64,000 nt of DNA, from contig NZ_CP109131.1 in assembly GCF_035917995.1 (NCBI RefSeq), positions 4,154,001-4,218,000 of the forward strand. The letters are read 5' to 3'. The position numbers were made by a program, and so were the translations under genes. Below the pieces are notes generated by a model. The model saw nothing but the letters and a program-made list of their open reading frames with translations. It searched no databases and was not told the DNA's origin. Below are positions 46,803 to 55,148 of this stretch, piece after piece. Origin of the DNA: Streptosporangium sp. NBC_01755 (lineage in GTDB: Bacteria > Actinomycetota > Actinomycetes > Streptosporangiales > Streptosporangiaceae). The first letter of the stretch is position 1. The number at the start of each line of letters is the position of its first letter.

Positions 46803-49800
46803 ATGTTGCGAGTTCTTGGTCCGCTTCAGGCGGAGATCAACGGCCATACTGTCGACCTCGGCACCTCCCGTCAGCGGGCCGTGGTGGCCAGGCTCGTCGC
46901 GGCGGGTGGACACGTGGTCTCCACCGATCGTTTCATCGATGACCTGTGGCGTGGGCAACCTCCTCCCAAGGCGCTGGCCGCCCTCCAGGTCTACGTGTCC
47001 AACCTGCGGCGGGTGCTCGAACCCGGAAGGCTGCCGCGCACGCCCGCCACGATGCTGGTCAGCGCCGCACCCGGTTACCGCCTCCGGCTGGAGCCCGAGC
47101 AGGTGGACGCCTGGCTGTTCCCCCGCCTGGTCGACGCCGCCGGGGCCGCGCTCGCCGCGGGAGACGGGACGCGGGCACTGGAGGCGGTGGACCGGGCGCT
47201 CGCGCTCTGGCAGGGGCCGGCCTACGCGGAGTTCGCCGACAACGAGTGGGCGGAGCCCGAGGCCGTACGGCTGGACGAGTTGCGGCTGGTCGCAGTGGAG
47301 CACCGGGCGGAGGCGCTGCTGGTGCTCGGACGCAACGCCGAGATCGAGCTTGAGCCGCACGTCCGAGCCCATCCGCTCAGGGAGAGCGCCGTCCGGCTGC
47401 TCGCCCTGGCCTACTACCGGGCCGGGCGGCAGGCCGACGCCCTGGCCACGATCAGGAAGGCCCGCGAGACCCTCGTCAACGAGCTGGGGGTGGATCCGGG
47501 CCCCGCGCTGCGCGCGCTGGAGGGCGACATCCTCGCCCATGCCGATTCCCTGAACCGCCCGCCCGCGCCCGCCTCCGGACAGGCACCGATCTCCGGTGCC
47601 GACCCCGTACCCGACCCCGTACCCGACCTCGTGGGCCGTACGGAGGAGATGGCGGCGCTGCAGGCGATCGCGGACCGGGGCGGGCTGCGCACGGTCTGGC
47701 TGGGCGGAGATCCCGGAGCGGGCAAGAGCGCGCTGGTCGCCGCGTTCGCCAGGCGGCTGGCGGCACGTGGCTGGCTGACCGCGACCGGGCAGTGCCCGGA
47801 GACCGACGGCGGGGCGCCGCCCGCCTGGGCGTGGAGCGAGGTGCTGCGCGCCCTGGCCGTGGACCGGCCGCCCCAGGACGACCTGGCCGCCCGGCTGGCG
47901 CCGCTGCTGGACGACGACGCCCCGCCGGCGGGACCGTTCCTGCTGGCCCGGACGGTGGGCGACTACCTCTCGCGGATCGTCGGGCAGGGCACCCGGCTGC
48001 TGGTGGTCGTGGAGGACGTGCACCGGGCCGACAGCGAGACGCTCCAGCTCCTGCGCCACCTCGCGACGGGCGTCGCCGAGGCCGACATCATGATCGTCGC
48101 GACCTACCGGCACACCGAGGCCGTCGATCACCTGGGGGCGACCTGGGCAGCCCTGGCCGGGCGCGAGACCCACCGGCTCGACCTGCACGGGCTCGGCGGC
48201 GAGGACGTGGCGCTGCTGCTGCGCGAGCGCTCGGGCCGGGAGGTGGACGAGGTGACCGCGCGGACCGTGGCCGAGCGCACCGGCGGCAACCCGCTGTTCG
48301 TCTGCGAGACCGCGCGGCTGATCACCACGGACGGCACCTCGGCCGCCCGCGCGCTGCCGCCTGGCGTGCGCGACCTGATCCGGCGCAGGATCGCCAGGCT
48401 GCCCGCGGCGACCCAGAGAACCCTGCGGGACGCGGCCGTCGTCGGGCGGGACATCGACGTCGACGTGCTGCTCGCCCTGGACGGCTCCGACGAGGAGGTC
48501 GTGCTCGAAGCGCTGGAGGCGGGCGTGCTGACCGGGCTGCTGACCGAGCCCGCGCCGGGCCGGGTGCGCTTCGCCCACGTGCTCGTCAGGGAGACGCTGT
48601 ACGAGGACACGCCGGGACTGCGCCGCATGCGCCTGCACGGCAGGGTCGTCGGCGCGCTGGAGCGGGTCCGGCCGGGGGAGGTCACCGCGCTGGGACACCA
48701 CGCGCTCGCCGCGGCCACCCCGGCCTCGGCGGGGCGGGCGGTGTCCTACGCCAGGGCGGCGGCCGAGCAGGCGCGCGGCATGCACTCCTACCGGGAGGCC
48801 GGGGCGTTCTACCGGGGGGCGCTGGAGCTGAGCGACGACGACGCGCTCCGGCTCGACCTGCTCTGCTCGCTGGTGCAGGTCCAGGCGCACGAGGGCAACG
48901 CGCTGGCCGCCAGGGAGAACCGGGAGCGGGCCATCGCCCTCGCGCGGCGGCTGGGCGACGGCCTGAACCGGGCGCTGACCGCCTACGACGCCCCGGTGAC
49001 CTGGTCGATCCAGCCCGACAGGCACGTGGACCAGCCGCTCGTCGACGCGCTGGTGGAGGCGCTGGACGGCGCCGACGACGAGACCCGCTGCCGGCTGCTG
49101 GCCACGCTCGTCTTCGAGTTGGAGGGGCACGACGACGAGCGCTGCCGTGCCTACAGCGCGGAGGCGATCGTGATCGCCCGGCGGCTGGGCCGTACCGACC
49201 TCGTCTGCCTGGCCCTCAACGCCCGCTACTTCGTGCTGCTGACACCGGGCCGCCGTGACGAGCTTGAGATCCTGGGCCGGGAGCTGGTCGAACTGGGCGA
49301 CCGCGACGGGCTGCCCGGGTACGCGATGCAGGGGCACCACGCCCTGTTCATGGTCAGCCTGGGCCGCTGCGACCTGGCCGCGGCCAGGCGGCACGCGGAC
49401 CGCGCCCTGGAGCACTCCACCACCGGCCAGCTTGGCCTGGCGCTGGGCGTGCTGTCCATGCTCGACACGCTGGTCCTGCTGGTCAGGGGTGACTTCGAGG
49501 GCGCGGAACGGTCCTACCTGGCGATCGGCGAGCGGATGGTGGCCGTCGGCGGGGCCAACGCCCACATCATCGGTGCCCTGGGCCGTTTCGTGGCCCGGCT
49601 GGCGGCCGGTGTGCCGCACGACATACAGGAACTGCTGACGCTGTACTTCTTCGCTCCCGAGGGGATGGCGGACATCGTCGTCCGGGCGCTGGTCGCCGAG
49701 GGCCGTCTGGACGAGGCTCGCGCCTACTGGAAGCCTGATCAGGAGCCCCACCTGGACTACTACTGGCTCCTCTGGCAGGGGCTGCGCGGCGAGAGCGCTA

Positions 49801-50081
49801 TCGCGCTGGGCGACCGTGCGGTGGCCGAAGGCTGCTACCGGGTGCTGCTGCCCTGGGACGGCGAGCTGGCCGGGATGCACTCCGGATCGGTCACGCTGGG
49901 ACCGGTCGCCCTGATCCTGGGCGACCTGGCCGTCTTCCTCGGCCACGACGCGAGTGCCCACTACGAGCAGGCGGTGCGGGTCGCCGAGCGGATCGGCTCG
50001 CCGCACTGGGCACGCAGGGCGGCGGAGGCACTCGCGGTGCGAGGTGGCCGGACCCCAGCTGGAGGCTCGAACCGGTCGTAG
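46803..50081 (+). CDS. SARP/AfsR-like regulator with AAA ATPase and TPR-like domains
   Basis: A 1092-residue regulator. Residues 1-92 form an OmpR-type winged helix (VSTDRFIDDLWRGQPPPKAL), 100-245 a bacterial transcriptional activation domain (ARKAREtype helices; LVNELGVDPGPALRALE at the end), then an AAA ATPase with Walker A GGDPGAGKSALV near 300 and Walker B LLVVVEDVHRAD near 400, and a long TPR-like helical part. SARP proteins activate antibiotic gene clusters; the large ATPase forms, like AfsR, integrate signals and need ATP hydrolysis. No biosynthetic cluster is adjacent, so the target is unknown. ATG 46803 has no clear ribosome binding site, so leaderless start is possible. Confidence 0.9.
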   Translation: MLRVLGPLQAEINGHTVDLGTSRQRAVVARLVAAGGHVVSTDRFIDDLWRGQPPPKALAALQVYVSNLRRVLEPGRLPRTPATMLVSAAPGYRLRLEPEQVDAWLFPRLVDAAGAALAAGDGTRALEAVDRALALWQGPAYAEFADNEWAEPEAVRLDELRLVAVEHRAEALLVLGRNAEIELEPHVRAHPLRESAVRLLALAYYRAGRQADALATIRKARETLVNELGVDPGPALRALEGDILAHADSLNRPPAPASGQAPISGADPVPDPVPDLVGRTEEMAALQAIADRGGLRTVWLGGDPGAGKSALVAAFARRLAARGWLTATGQCPETDGGAPPAWAWSEVLRALAVDRPPQDDLAARLAPLLDDDAPPAGPFLLARTVGDYLSRIVGQGTRLLVVVEDVHRADSETLQLLRHLATGVAEADIMIVATYRHTEAVDHLGATWAALAGRETHRLDLHGLGGEDVALLLRERSGREVDEVTARTVAERTGGNPLFVCETARLITTDGTSAARALPPGVRDLIRRRIARLPAATQRTLRDAAVVGRDIDVDVLLALDGSDEEVVLEALEAGVLTGLLTEPAPGRVRFAHVLVRETLYEDTPGLRRMRLHGRVVGALERVRPGEVTALGHHALAAATPASAGRAVSYARAAAEQARGMHSYREAGAFYRGALELSDDDALRLDLLCSLVQVQAHEGNALAARENRERAIALARRLGDGLNRALTAYDAPVTWSIQPDRHVDQPLVDALVEALDGADDETRCRLLATLVFELEGHDDERCRAYSAEAIVIARRLGRTDLVCLALNARYFVLLTPGRRDELEILGRELVELGDRDGLPGYAMQGHHALFMVSLGRCDLAAARRHADRALEHSTTGQLGLALGVLSMLDTLVLLVRGDFEGAERSYLAIGERMVAVGGANAHIIGALGRFVARLAAGVPHDIQELLTLYFFAPEGMADIVVRALVAEGRLDEARAYWKPDQEPHLDYYWLLWQGLRGESAIALGDRAVAEGCYRVLLPWDGELAGMHSGSVTLGPVALILGDLAVFLGHDASAHYEQAVRVAERIGSPHWARRAAEALAVRGGRTPAGGSNRS

Positions 50082-50123
50082 GCGGCGCCCGCCCGGGGCG
50101 GGCGCGAGGCCCGGCGGCCTGGG

Positions 50124-50753
50124 TCAGGAGCCGAAGATGAGCAGCAGGCGGCGCCGGTGGCCGCGCCGGAACAGGGAGAGCATCAGCGTCAGCATGGGAC
50201 CGGCGAGCCTGCGCAGCCTGGCCAGCTCGTCGGGCTTGGCGTACTGCTCGATCCTCGGCAGATCGATCTTGACGTTCCCGCCCTTGCGGACCGCCGTCTC
50301 GACCGTCTCCCAGTCGGCGACGGACACGTACTTCTTGATGATCGGGAAGAGCAGTCGCTCCTCTTCGATGATGTGCTCGTCGAGCATGTCGGCCAGCCGG
50401 GTGAGGGACTTGGCGAGCGCGGAGGCGTCGCCGGTCGAGGCGAACGCGGCGGCCTGGCCGTTGATCTCGGCCAGCAGCGGGTCGAGATCGGCGTGGTCGT
50501 CACTCAGGTCGCGAAGGTCGACCTCGGCTCCGGCGGACCGTTCGATGACGGGCCAGAGCACCTCGTCCTCCATCGTGTGGTGGTGGTGGATGCCCTGGTT
50601 CAGGGTCGCGATGAATCCGGCGATGGCGCCGGCGCGGGCCGGGCCGGCTACCTGCCGTCCATCGGTCAGCTGGGTCGCGAGGTCGGCCAGGCGGCGGACG
50701 TCACCGCGCATGGCGCGGTGGGTGATCTGGAATCCCAACAGCTCTGGGGTCAT
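50124..50753 (-). CDS. Hemerythrin-domain protein
   Basis: A 209-residue protein with a four-helix HHE domain: HHHHTMEDEVLWP (His and Glu ligands), DDHADLDPLLAEI and DEHIIEEERLLFP. The remaining C-terminal 50 residues are basic and resemble a helical tail. Such proteins hold a di-iron site and may sense oxygen, nitric oxide or redox changes. It is a single gene that converges on the large regulator gene. Confidence 0.88.
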   Translation of the reverse strand: MTPELLGFQITHRAMRGDVRRLADLATQLTDGRQVAGPARAGAIAGFIATLNQGIHHHHTMEDEVLWPVIERSAGAEVDLRDLSDDHADLDPLLAEINGQAAAFASTGDASALAKSLTRLADMLDEHIIEEERLLFPIIKKYVSVADWETVETAVRKGGNVKIDLPRIEQYAKPDELARLRRLAGPMLTLMLSLFRRGHRRRLLLIFGS

Positions 50754-51113
50754 GTCGGAGGGCTCCTTGGGCGATGCGGGCGGCTTACCCGACTACGGTG
50801 CGGCAGCTCTCTTATGGGCTACTTGGCGGCTACTTGGTAGTGCGATCGGCAGCCCGACGCGGTGGGCTTGGTGAGGCGCGCCTCCGCTGCCGCCCGCCGG
50901 CCGTCAGGTGCCGCCCGCCGGCCGTCGTGGTGGCCGTCGTGGTGGACGTCGGGAGGTTCCCCGGCAGAGGCCGGATCCGGGGCGTCGGTGGTGGTTTGAG
51001 GGGGCCGTCGGGGGAGGAGCTGTGGTGATCCGGGCGGTCCTTGATTGATTTCGCATCCCGCTGCGGAGCCGTGTATGGTTACACCTGTCCGCAAGCGAGA
51101 GCGACACGGACAG
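50754..51113. other. Spacer upstream of tRNA-Thr, no gene seen
   Basis: GC-rich short frames only; includes a tandem of about 20 bp (GGTGCCGCCCGCCGGCCGTC, twice, 50890-50930). The tRNA promoter should lie near its right end. Confidence 0.5.
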
Positions 51114-51186
51114 GCCCCTTTAGCTCAGTCGGCAGAGCGTCTCCATGGTAAGGAGAAGGTCTACGGTTCGATTCCGTAAAGGGGCT
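51114..51186 (+). tRNA. tRNA-Thr (GGT anticodon)
   Basis: A full cloverleaf: acceptor GCCCCTT/AAGGGGC, D stem GCTC/GAGC, anticodon stem TCTCC/GGAGA with loop ATGGTAA giving anticodon GGT, and T arm ACGG-TTCGATT-CCGT. CCA is not encoded. Its 3' half is the attachment site of the downstream element. Confidence 0.97.
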
Positions 51187-51187
51187 C
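51146..51187 (+). repeat. Left attachment site (attL) within tRNA-Thr
   Basis: This 42-bp copy runs from the anticodon loop to the base after the acceptor stem and keeps the tRNA functional. Confidence 0.92.
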
Positions 51188-51208
51188 ACAGTCTGACCAG
51201 TAGAAACG

Positions 51209-51242
51209 CCCGACCCGCGAGATCGCGGAGTCGGGTGTTTTT
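51209..51242 (+). terminator. Terminator after tRNA-Thr
   Basis: The stem CCCGAC-c-CGCG / CGCG-a-GTCGGG is followed by TGTTTTT. It came with the element and replaces the chromosomal terminator. Confidence 0.8.
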
Positions 51243-51246
51243 CGTT

Positions 51247-51265
51247 GTGCGCGATATTTGCGCGA
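51247..51265 (+). promoter_or_regulatory. Left arm-like site
   Basis: GTGCGCGATATTTGCGCGA contains two TGCGCGA heptamers in direct order. A copy with one change lies near the right end of the element (54461-54479). Paired sites near att cores are typical of integrase arm-binding sites. Confidence 0.45.
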
Positions 51266-51352
51266 CAGCGCCGTCAGCCCACTCTCGCGGCGGGGAATTG
51301 CAGCACGTCTGCGCGATCCGCCACCGGGGAGACCGGCCGATGCCGGAACAGC

Positions 51353-51670
51353 TCATCGCGGACGCCGGCGGCGACCGCGACGAGGCGATCCGACTGCTGA
51401 CCCGATGATGAGGCGGCTGGCGTGCGGCGGTAGCAGGACGGTCCACTCTTCGCCAGGCACCCGGTAGACGGCGACGGCGTCATCGACGTTGCCGGACACC
51501 TGCTGTAGGACGCCGACCCGGTGGGCGAGGCTTTCGGCTTCGTCGGGGCTGATGCTGGGGATCACGGTCGGGTGCTGGCCGGGGCCAGGTGTCCAGCGGA
51601 CGCCGTACTTGATTCCTGGGGCGGCGGGCGCCTGCTCGTGAGCGTCGGCTTGGCCGTCGGGGGCGCTCAA
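51353..51670 (-). CDS. Element-encoded hypothetical protein
   Basis: A 105-residue protein (IKYGVRWTPGPGQHPTVIPS, then EAESLAHRVGVLQQVSGNVD) of unknown role. The TTG at 51670 is chosen as start: AGGAGG lies seven bases upstream and the TTGA overlap couples it to the preceding gene. It is last in the leftward operon. Confidence 0.65.
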   Translation of the reverse strand: MSAPDGQADAHEQAPAAPGIKYGVRWTPGPGQHPTVIPSISPDEAESLAHRVGVLQQVSGNVDDAVAVYRVPGEEWTVLLPPHASRLIIGSAVGSPRRGRRRRPR

Positions 51671-51885
51671 CGCTGCGCCTCCTGCCGGAGCGGAGCCATA
51701 GGGGGGTGGCCGGAGGGGCGGCAGTGCAGGAACAGGCGCCCGTAGCGCTGCTCAGCGTCTGGGATGGACACGCACAGCCCAGCGGGGTTCGTGAGGAGCA
51801 GCTCGATGTCGGGGTGGCCGTGCACGAACCACAGATGCTTGATCTCCGCTGAGGCGACGACATCGCCAGGCAGGAAGACGGTCAC
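51667..51885 (-). CDS. Element-encoded hypothetical protein
   Basis: A 72-residue protein (VVASAEIKHLWFVHGHPDIE, then GLCVSIPDAEQRYGRLFLHC). Family unknown. GTG 51885 has GAGGAG six bases upstream and overlaps the previous stop (GTGA). The gene order and overlaps show one operon. Confidence 0.65.
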   Translation of the reverse strand: MTVFLPGDVVASAEIKHLWFVHGHPDIELLLTNPAGLCVSIPDAEQRYGRLFLHCRPSGHPPMAPLRQEAQR

Positions 51886-52067
51886 GTGCTCTCCTCAGGG
51901 GTCGGGTACTGGGTGCGCGGCAGGGCCGGTTTCTCCAACATCCACTCGACCAGCTCGTCCACGGATGGGCGGCGGTGGCGGGCGGTGAAGGCGTCGAGCT
52001 GCTGCTGAGCGGCGAGCGCCTCGGCCAGCGAGTCAGCTAGAGCATCGTCTTTGGGCGGTTCACTCAC
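51882..52067 (-). CDS. Element-encoded small helical protein
   Basis: A 61-residue protein (ALADSLAEALAAQQQLDAFT, then RRPSVDELVEWMLEKPALPR), strongly helical. Family unknown. GTG 52067 follows AAGGAG by seven bases. Confidence 0.6.
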   Translation of the reverse strand: MSEPPKDDALADSLAEALAAQQQLDAFTARHRRPSVDELVEWMLEKPALPRTQYPTPEEST

Positions 52068-52373
52068 CGGGTTCTCCTTCGGGTTCGGGTGGTGGCCCCC
52101 GCCGCGTGGGGAGACGGTCGGGGGCCAGGCCGGCAGATCGGAGTCACCAGAAACCGGTCTGCCGGAGATCGGTGGGGTTCCCGCCCCTGATCGGGGAAGA
52201 CGGGGGCGGGAACCCCTGGCCCGGCGGCACCGTGCCGGGCCGTGCAGACGGCCTCACCTCTTCGACCCCTCCGCCGGAGGAGTGAGGCCACCAGCCCCGA
52301 GAGCGGACCAGCCGTTCCGCTTCGGGGGTTGTGCGCCGGCCGCCACCACCTCAGGGCAGAGGCGGCCGGGAGA
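52068..52373. other. Non-coding gap with strong hairpins inside the element
   Basis: About 300 bases without a gene. The stem GGGGTTCCCGCCC / GGGCGGGAACCCC at 52174-52216 is perfect, and GGCCCGGC / GCCGGGCC follows directly at 52218-52241. They may end the upstream transcript or be an element-specific structured RNA or origin. Confidence 0.55.
52174..52216. terminator. Perfect 13-bp stem hairpin
   Basis: GGGGTTCCCGCCC pairs with its exact complement across a 17-base loop. It lies between two parts of the leftward operon. Confidence 0.5.
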
Positions 52374-52571
52374 TCATGAGGGCGGGGTGTGCGGGCCGTA
52401 GGCAGTACCCATGAACACGTTCTTCTGGCATTGACCCGGGCCAAGAGCGCCTTCCCGGGTGCCCCAGAAGTGGCCGACGTACAGGGACCACATCCGCTCC
52501 AGAGGCAGCCCGCACTTCTGGCAGGTGAACCCGGGAGGACGGGAGGGCGGCTCGGGAGGGGGCGCTGTCAC
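52374..52571 (-). CDS. Element-encoded small CxxC protein
   Basis: A 65-residue protein with a treble-clef-like start (FTCQKCGLPLERMW) and one further Cys near the end (GQCQKNVF). It may bind one zinc. GTG 52571 overlaps the stop of the preceding gene. Unknown function. Confidence 0.6.
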   Translation of the reverse strand: MTAPPPEPPSRPPGFTCQKCGLPLERMWSLYVGHFWGTREGALGPGQCQKNVFMGTAYGPHTPPS

Positions 52572-53131
52572 GCCAGCCGCTCCGCCTGCTCCTTGAGCAG
52601 GAGCTCCACGAGGCTCTCGGGGTCATCGGCGTTGAGGGTGCGGGCTACTCCCATGTCTGCCTCGTCCTGGGTCAACTCGGTGCGGCGGGTGGCCCACCAA
52701 CGCCCGGTGTCGCTGGTCCACATAGTCCAGCCGAGGAAGCGGTCGGCGATGAGCGCCTGTACGGCGTCGGCCCACGCGGTGTGGGCCTCGGCCTGGCTGG
52801 TGAAGCAGCGGGCTCCGGCCGCCTGGCCGTCGCGGCAGGCGAGGTGGAACAGGTTGGTGGCGGGGTCGAGTAGCACGGCCGCCTCGGCGTTGACCTTGGG
52901 CCAGGTGGCGGAGACGATGCGCCGGTGATGGGTCAGGATGCTGCTGGCGACGGATCGCCAGAACGCGGCCTCCGCCTGGGCGGGGTCGGGGTATGGCGAC
53001 CCCTGAGACACGGTGGAGCTGACCAAGACAACGGCGGGCTCCGGGGTGTCGAGCAGGTGCCAGTGCTCGTCCCGCCACATGTAGGACAGGCGAGCGTGAT
53101 GTGCCGGATCATGAGGGGCAGCAGCGGGCAT
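52568..53131 (-). CDS. Element-encoded hypothetical protein
   Basis: A 187-residue protein (HARLSYMWRDEHWHLLDTPE; AFWRSVASSILTHHRRIVSA; RRTELTQDEADMGVARTLNA). Such proteins occur in actinomycete integrative elements without known function. ATG 53131 follows TTTGGAG by six bases. It is the first gene of the leftward operon and diverges from the GntR gene across the shared operator. Confidence 0.7.
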   Translation of the reverse strand: MPAAAPHDPAHHARLSYMWRDEHWHLLDTPEPAVVLVSSTVSQGSPYPDPAQAEAAFWRSVASSILTHHRRIVSATWPKVNAEAAVLLDPATNLFHLACRDGQAAGARCFTSQAEAHTAWADAVQALIADRFLGWTMWTSDTGRWWATRRTELTQDEADMGVARTLNADDPESLVELLLKEQAERLA

Positions 53132-53167
53132 GGACACTCCAAAGGCGAGGCCATATACAGAGTGAGT

Positions 53168-53185
53168 AAGTTCGTATACGAACTT
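53168..53185. promoter_or_regulatory. Perfect 18-bp palindrome, probable GntR operator
   Basis: AAGTTCGTATACGAACTT is a perfect inverted repeat in the divergent promoter region between the two element transcripts. Its place suggests that the adjacent GntR regulator binds here and controls both. Confidence 0.7.
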
Positions 53186-53245
53186 GCCTGATCGTGTACG
53201 CTCCTGTCAAGCCAATTCGAGGTTTACGAGATTCAGGAGGTAGAC

Positions 53246-54007
53246 GTGACCGAAAGGCCACACGCGTACCTCCGTGTCGCCGATCACCTGCGCGAACAGA
53301 TCACATCGGGTGAAGTCGCCCCAGGAGTGAAGCTCCCGCCGCAGCGGGTGCTGGCCGAGGAGCACGGAGTCTCCGACATCCTCATCCGGCGGGCGCTGGA
53401 GATCCTCCGCAACGAGGGCCTGATCGAGTCCCGCCAAGGGTCGGGAACCTACGTACGGGTGCGGCCGCCTGTCCGGCGTATCTCCATGGACCGCTACCTC
53501 GCTGACGCCGGCCCGCAGACCTCCCCGCAGACCTCGTTCACCCGTGATCAGGGGATCACATGGTCGCAGTACCGGCTGGACAAGGCCTATCGGTGGACTA
53601 CTGCTGACGAGCGCCTGGCTGACCTCTTCGGGGTCGCGGCCGGTGACCGAGTACTTGAGCGGCGGTTCGTGTTCTACGCTGCGGGCCTGCCGAGCCAGAT
53701 GTCGCGCTCCTGCCTCCTGGCCGCCGATGTCGAGGGCACGCCAGTTGCCGACCCGCACAACGAGCCCTGGCCGGGTGGCAACATCGGCCAGTTGCGGACG
53801 CTCGGTATCGAGATCGACCGCATCGCTGAGGAAACCGCGGCGCGGATGCCGACGCCGGAGGAGGCCGAGCGGCTCGGGATCGCGTCCGGTGTGCCGGTCT
53901 TCTCCATCACCCGGCTGATGTACGCCCAGGAACGCGTGGTCGAGGTCGCGGATCCGATCGTGATTCCTGCTGATCGGGCTGTACGGGTAGATCACATCGT
54001 GCTGTGA
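53246..54007 (+). CDS. GntR family regulator (HutC/UTRA type)
   Basis: A 253-residue regulator. The N-terminal winged helix (YLRVADHLREQITSGEVAPG; VSDILIRRALEILRNEGLIE) is followed by a UTRA effector fold (about 95-250). In elements such as pSAM2, KorSA-like GntR proteins repress transfer and excision genes. GTG 53246 has AGGAGG upstream. It lies right of the palindrome and diverges from the small-gene operon. Confidence 0.92.
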   Translation: MTERPHAYLRVADHLREQITSGEVAPGVKLPPQRVLAEEHGVSDILIRRALEILRNEGLIESRQGSGTYVRVRPPVRRISMDRYLADAGPQTSPQTSFTRDQGITWSQYRLDKAYRWTTADERLADLFGVAAGDRVLERRFVFYAAGLPSQMSRSCLLAADVEGTPVADPHNEPWPGGNIGQLRTLGIEIDRIAEETAARMPTPEEAERLGIASGVPVFSITRLMYAQERVVEVADPIVIPADRAVRVDHIVL

Positions 54008-54251
54008 GGGGCGGCCGGTCGCGGTGGCTGACATTGTGATCCCCACGGAACTGTCGATGCTCGGCTAATCCTGGCGCATCGACGTGGAGTGATCGGTCGG
54101 TACGGTACGAGGCGGCCTCGCGCACTCCCAGTGCGAGGCTGCGTCGTGTCCGGCTGGGGTCGGCGGCTCCTCGTGACTCTTGTACTGACAAGCGCATGAG
54201 CGCTTATAGTCACGCGTATAGGTGCTGACCTGCGCCTATACCCTCAAGATC

Positions 54252-54443
54252 GTGATTGATCATGGCTCCTACACGCCGGTCTTCAGACAGCTCGCGGACA
54301 TCCTGCGTGCGCGGATCGGCGAGCTTGGTCCCGGGGCGAAGTTGCCATCCGAAACGGAACTGATGCAGGAGTTCGGACTTGCCCGGATTACGGTCCGCGC
54401 GGTGTGCTGTGTCCGTCAGTCCAGGCAACCGCCCCTGGTCTGA
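54252..54443 (+). pseudogene. Truncated GntR regulator (DNA-binding domain only)
   Basis: A GTG at 54252 starts YTPVFRQLADILRARIGELG, then KLPSETELMQEFGLARITVR, the first two-thirds of a GntR winged helix. After TVRAV the frame runs into unrelated sequence and stops, so recognition-helix support and any effector domain are missing. This type of GntR gene is usually found near the excisionase and integrase genes, which fits a deletion that removed them. Confidence 0.75.
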
Positions 54444-54460
54444 CGTCTGTGCCGCTCGGA

Positions 54461-54479
54461 GTGCGCGATTTTTGCGCGA
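54461..54479 (+). promoter_or_regulatory. Right arm-like site
   Basis: GTGCGCGATTTTTGCGCGA matches the left-end site with one change and the same orientation. It lies 108 bases before attR. Confidence 0.45.
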
Positions 54480-54587
54480 TGATCTCGCGCGCTCCGAGGG
54501 AACCACGACCACTGGTGCCTAGCGTGTACCATGGCTGACGAGCAAGTTCGCGGGGACGCACAGATCATCTCTACGCCGGGTTCTGCG

Positions 54588-54629
54588 TGGTAAGGAGAAG
54601 GTCTACGGTTCGATTCCGTAAAGGGGCTC
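54588..54629 (+). repeat. Right attachment site (attR), partial tRNA-Thr copy
   Basis: This is an exact 42-bp copy of the tRNA-Thr 3' half. It lacks the 5' half, so it is not a tRNA gene. Confidence 0.92.
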
Positions 54630-54829
54630 GACAGCCTAAAGGCCCTAGCCATCCGGTTAGGGCTTTCGGCTTGGTTGGCCTTAAAAGCAGCCAGAAAACA
54701 CTCAAGGTTCCCGAGGCATGAACGGGCATACTGGGGTAACCCAGAAGAGATCGCCCTGACCTGCACAAGTACGCAGTCACTCTGCGGGTCGGGTATCCTT
54801 GCGGGGTCGGTCGATTCCATCGGCCTCAA

Positions 54830-54903
54830 GGCGGAGTAGCTCAGTCAGGCAGAGCAAACGGCTCATAATCGTTGTGTCGCCGGTTCAAGTCCGGCCTCCG
54901 CTA
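54830..54903 (+). tRNA. tRNA-Met (CAT anticodon)
   Basis: Acceptor GGCGGAG/CTCCGCT, D stem GCTC/GAGC, anticodon loop CTCATAA (anticodon CAT) and T arm GCCGG-TTCAAGT-CCGGC are all present. The next gene is rpmG, the usual actinobacterial order. The first acceptor pair is G-T. Confidence 0.95.
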
Positions 54904-54983
54904 CTACCCACCCGGGTCCTCTCCCATAAGAGGGGCTCTGTCGTGGGTTGTCCACTGTCCCGAAGGTAGAAAGGCACTCCCAA

Positions 54984-55148
54984 GTGGCTGCCACCGACGT
55001 TAGGCCGAAGATCACGCTGGCCTGCCAGGAGTGCAAGCACCGCAACTACATCACGCGGAAGAACCGGCGCAACGACCCGGATCGGCTTGAGCTGAAGAAG
55101 TACTGCCCGAACTGCAAGACGCACCAGGCGCACCGCGAGACTCGCTAG
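54984..55148 (+). CDS. rpmG: 50S ribosomal protein L33
   Basis: A 54-residue L33 ([20 protein letters not shown], then [20 protein letters not shown]). Both CxxC pairs (CQEC, CPNC) are kept, so this is the zinc-binding version. GTG 54984 gives the family's usual length (AATDVRPK start). It is followed by a terminator. Confidence 0.97.
   Translation: MAATDVRPKITLACQECKHRNYITRKNRRNDPDRLELKKYCPNCKTHQAHRETR

Larger units (their letters stand above)
51188..54629. mobile_element. Integrase-less element integrated in tRNA-Thr (AICE remnant)
   Basis: The 42 bases at 51146-51187 (3' half of tRNA-Thr) are repeated exactly at 54588-54629, so about 3.4 kb lies between two att sites. The content is a leftward operon of small unknown genes, a GntR regulator and a second, truncated GntR gene, in the style of actinomycete integrative conjugative elements. 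No integrase, excisionase, replication or FtsK-type transfer gene is present, so it cannot move by itself. It separates tRNA-Thr from tRNA-Met, which are adjacent in most actinobacteria. Confidence 0.88.
54008..54829. other. Right end of element and tRNA spacer
   Basis: Holds the truncated GntR gene, the right arm-like site and attR, then the original spacer before tRNA-Met with a terminator-like hairpin (GGCCCTA/TTAGGGC, 54641-54663) followed by TTTCGG. No other gene is seen. Confidence 0.6.

Noticed and set aside
46755..50006. 1083-codon minus-strand frame opposite the SARP regulator
   Set aside because: It is a reverse-complement shadow with no domains; the plus-strand gene shows winged helix, BTAD and Walker motifs in order.
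54588..54629. Second tRNA-Thr gene
   Set aside because: Only the 3' half from the anticodon loop on is present; it is the att copy of the integrated element.
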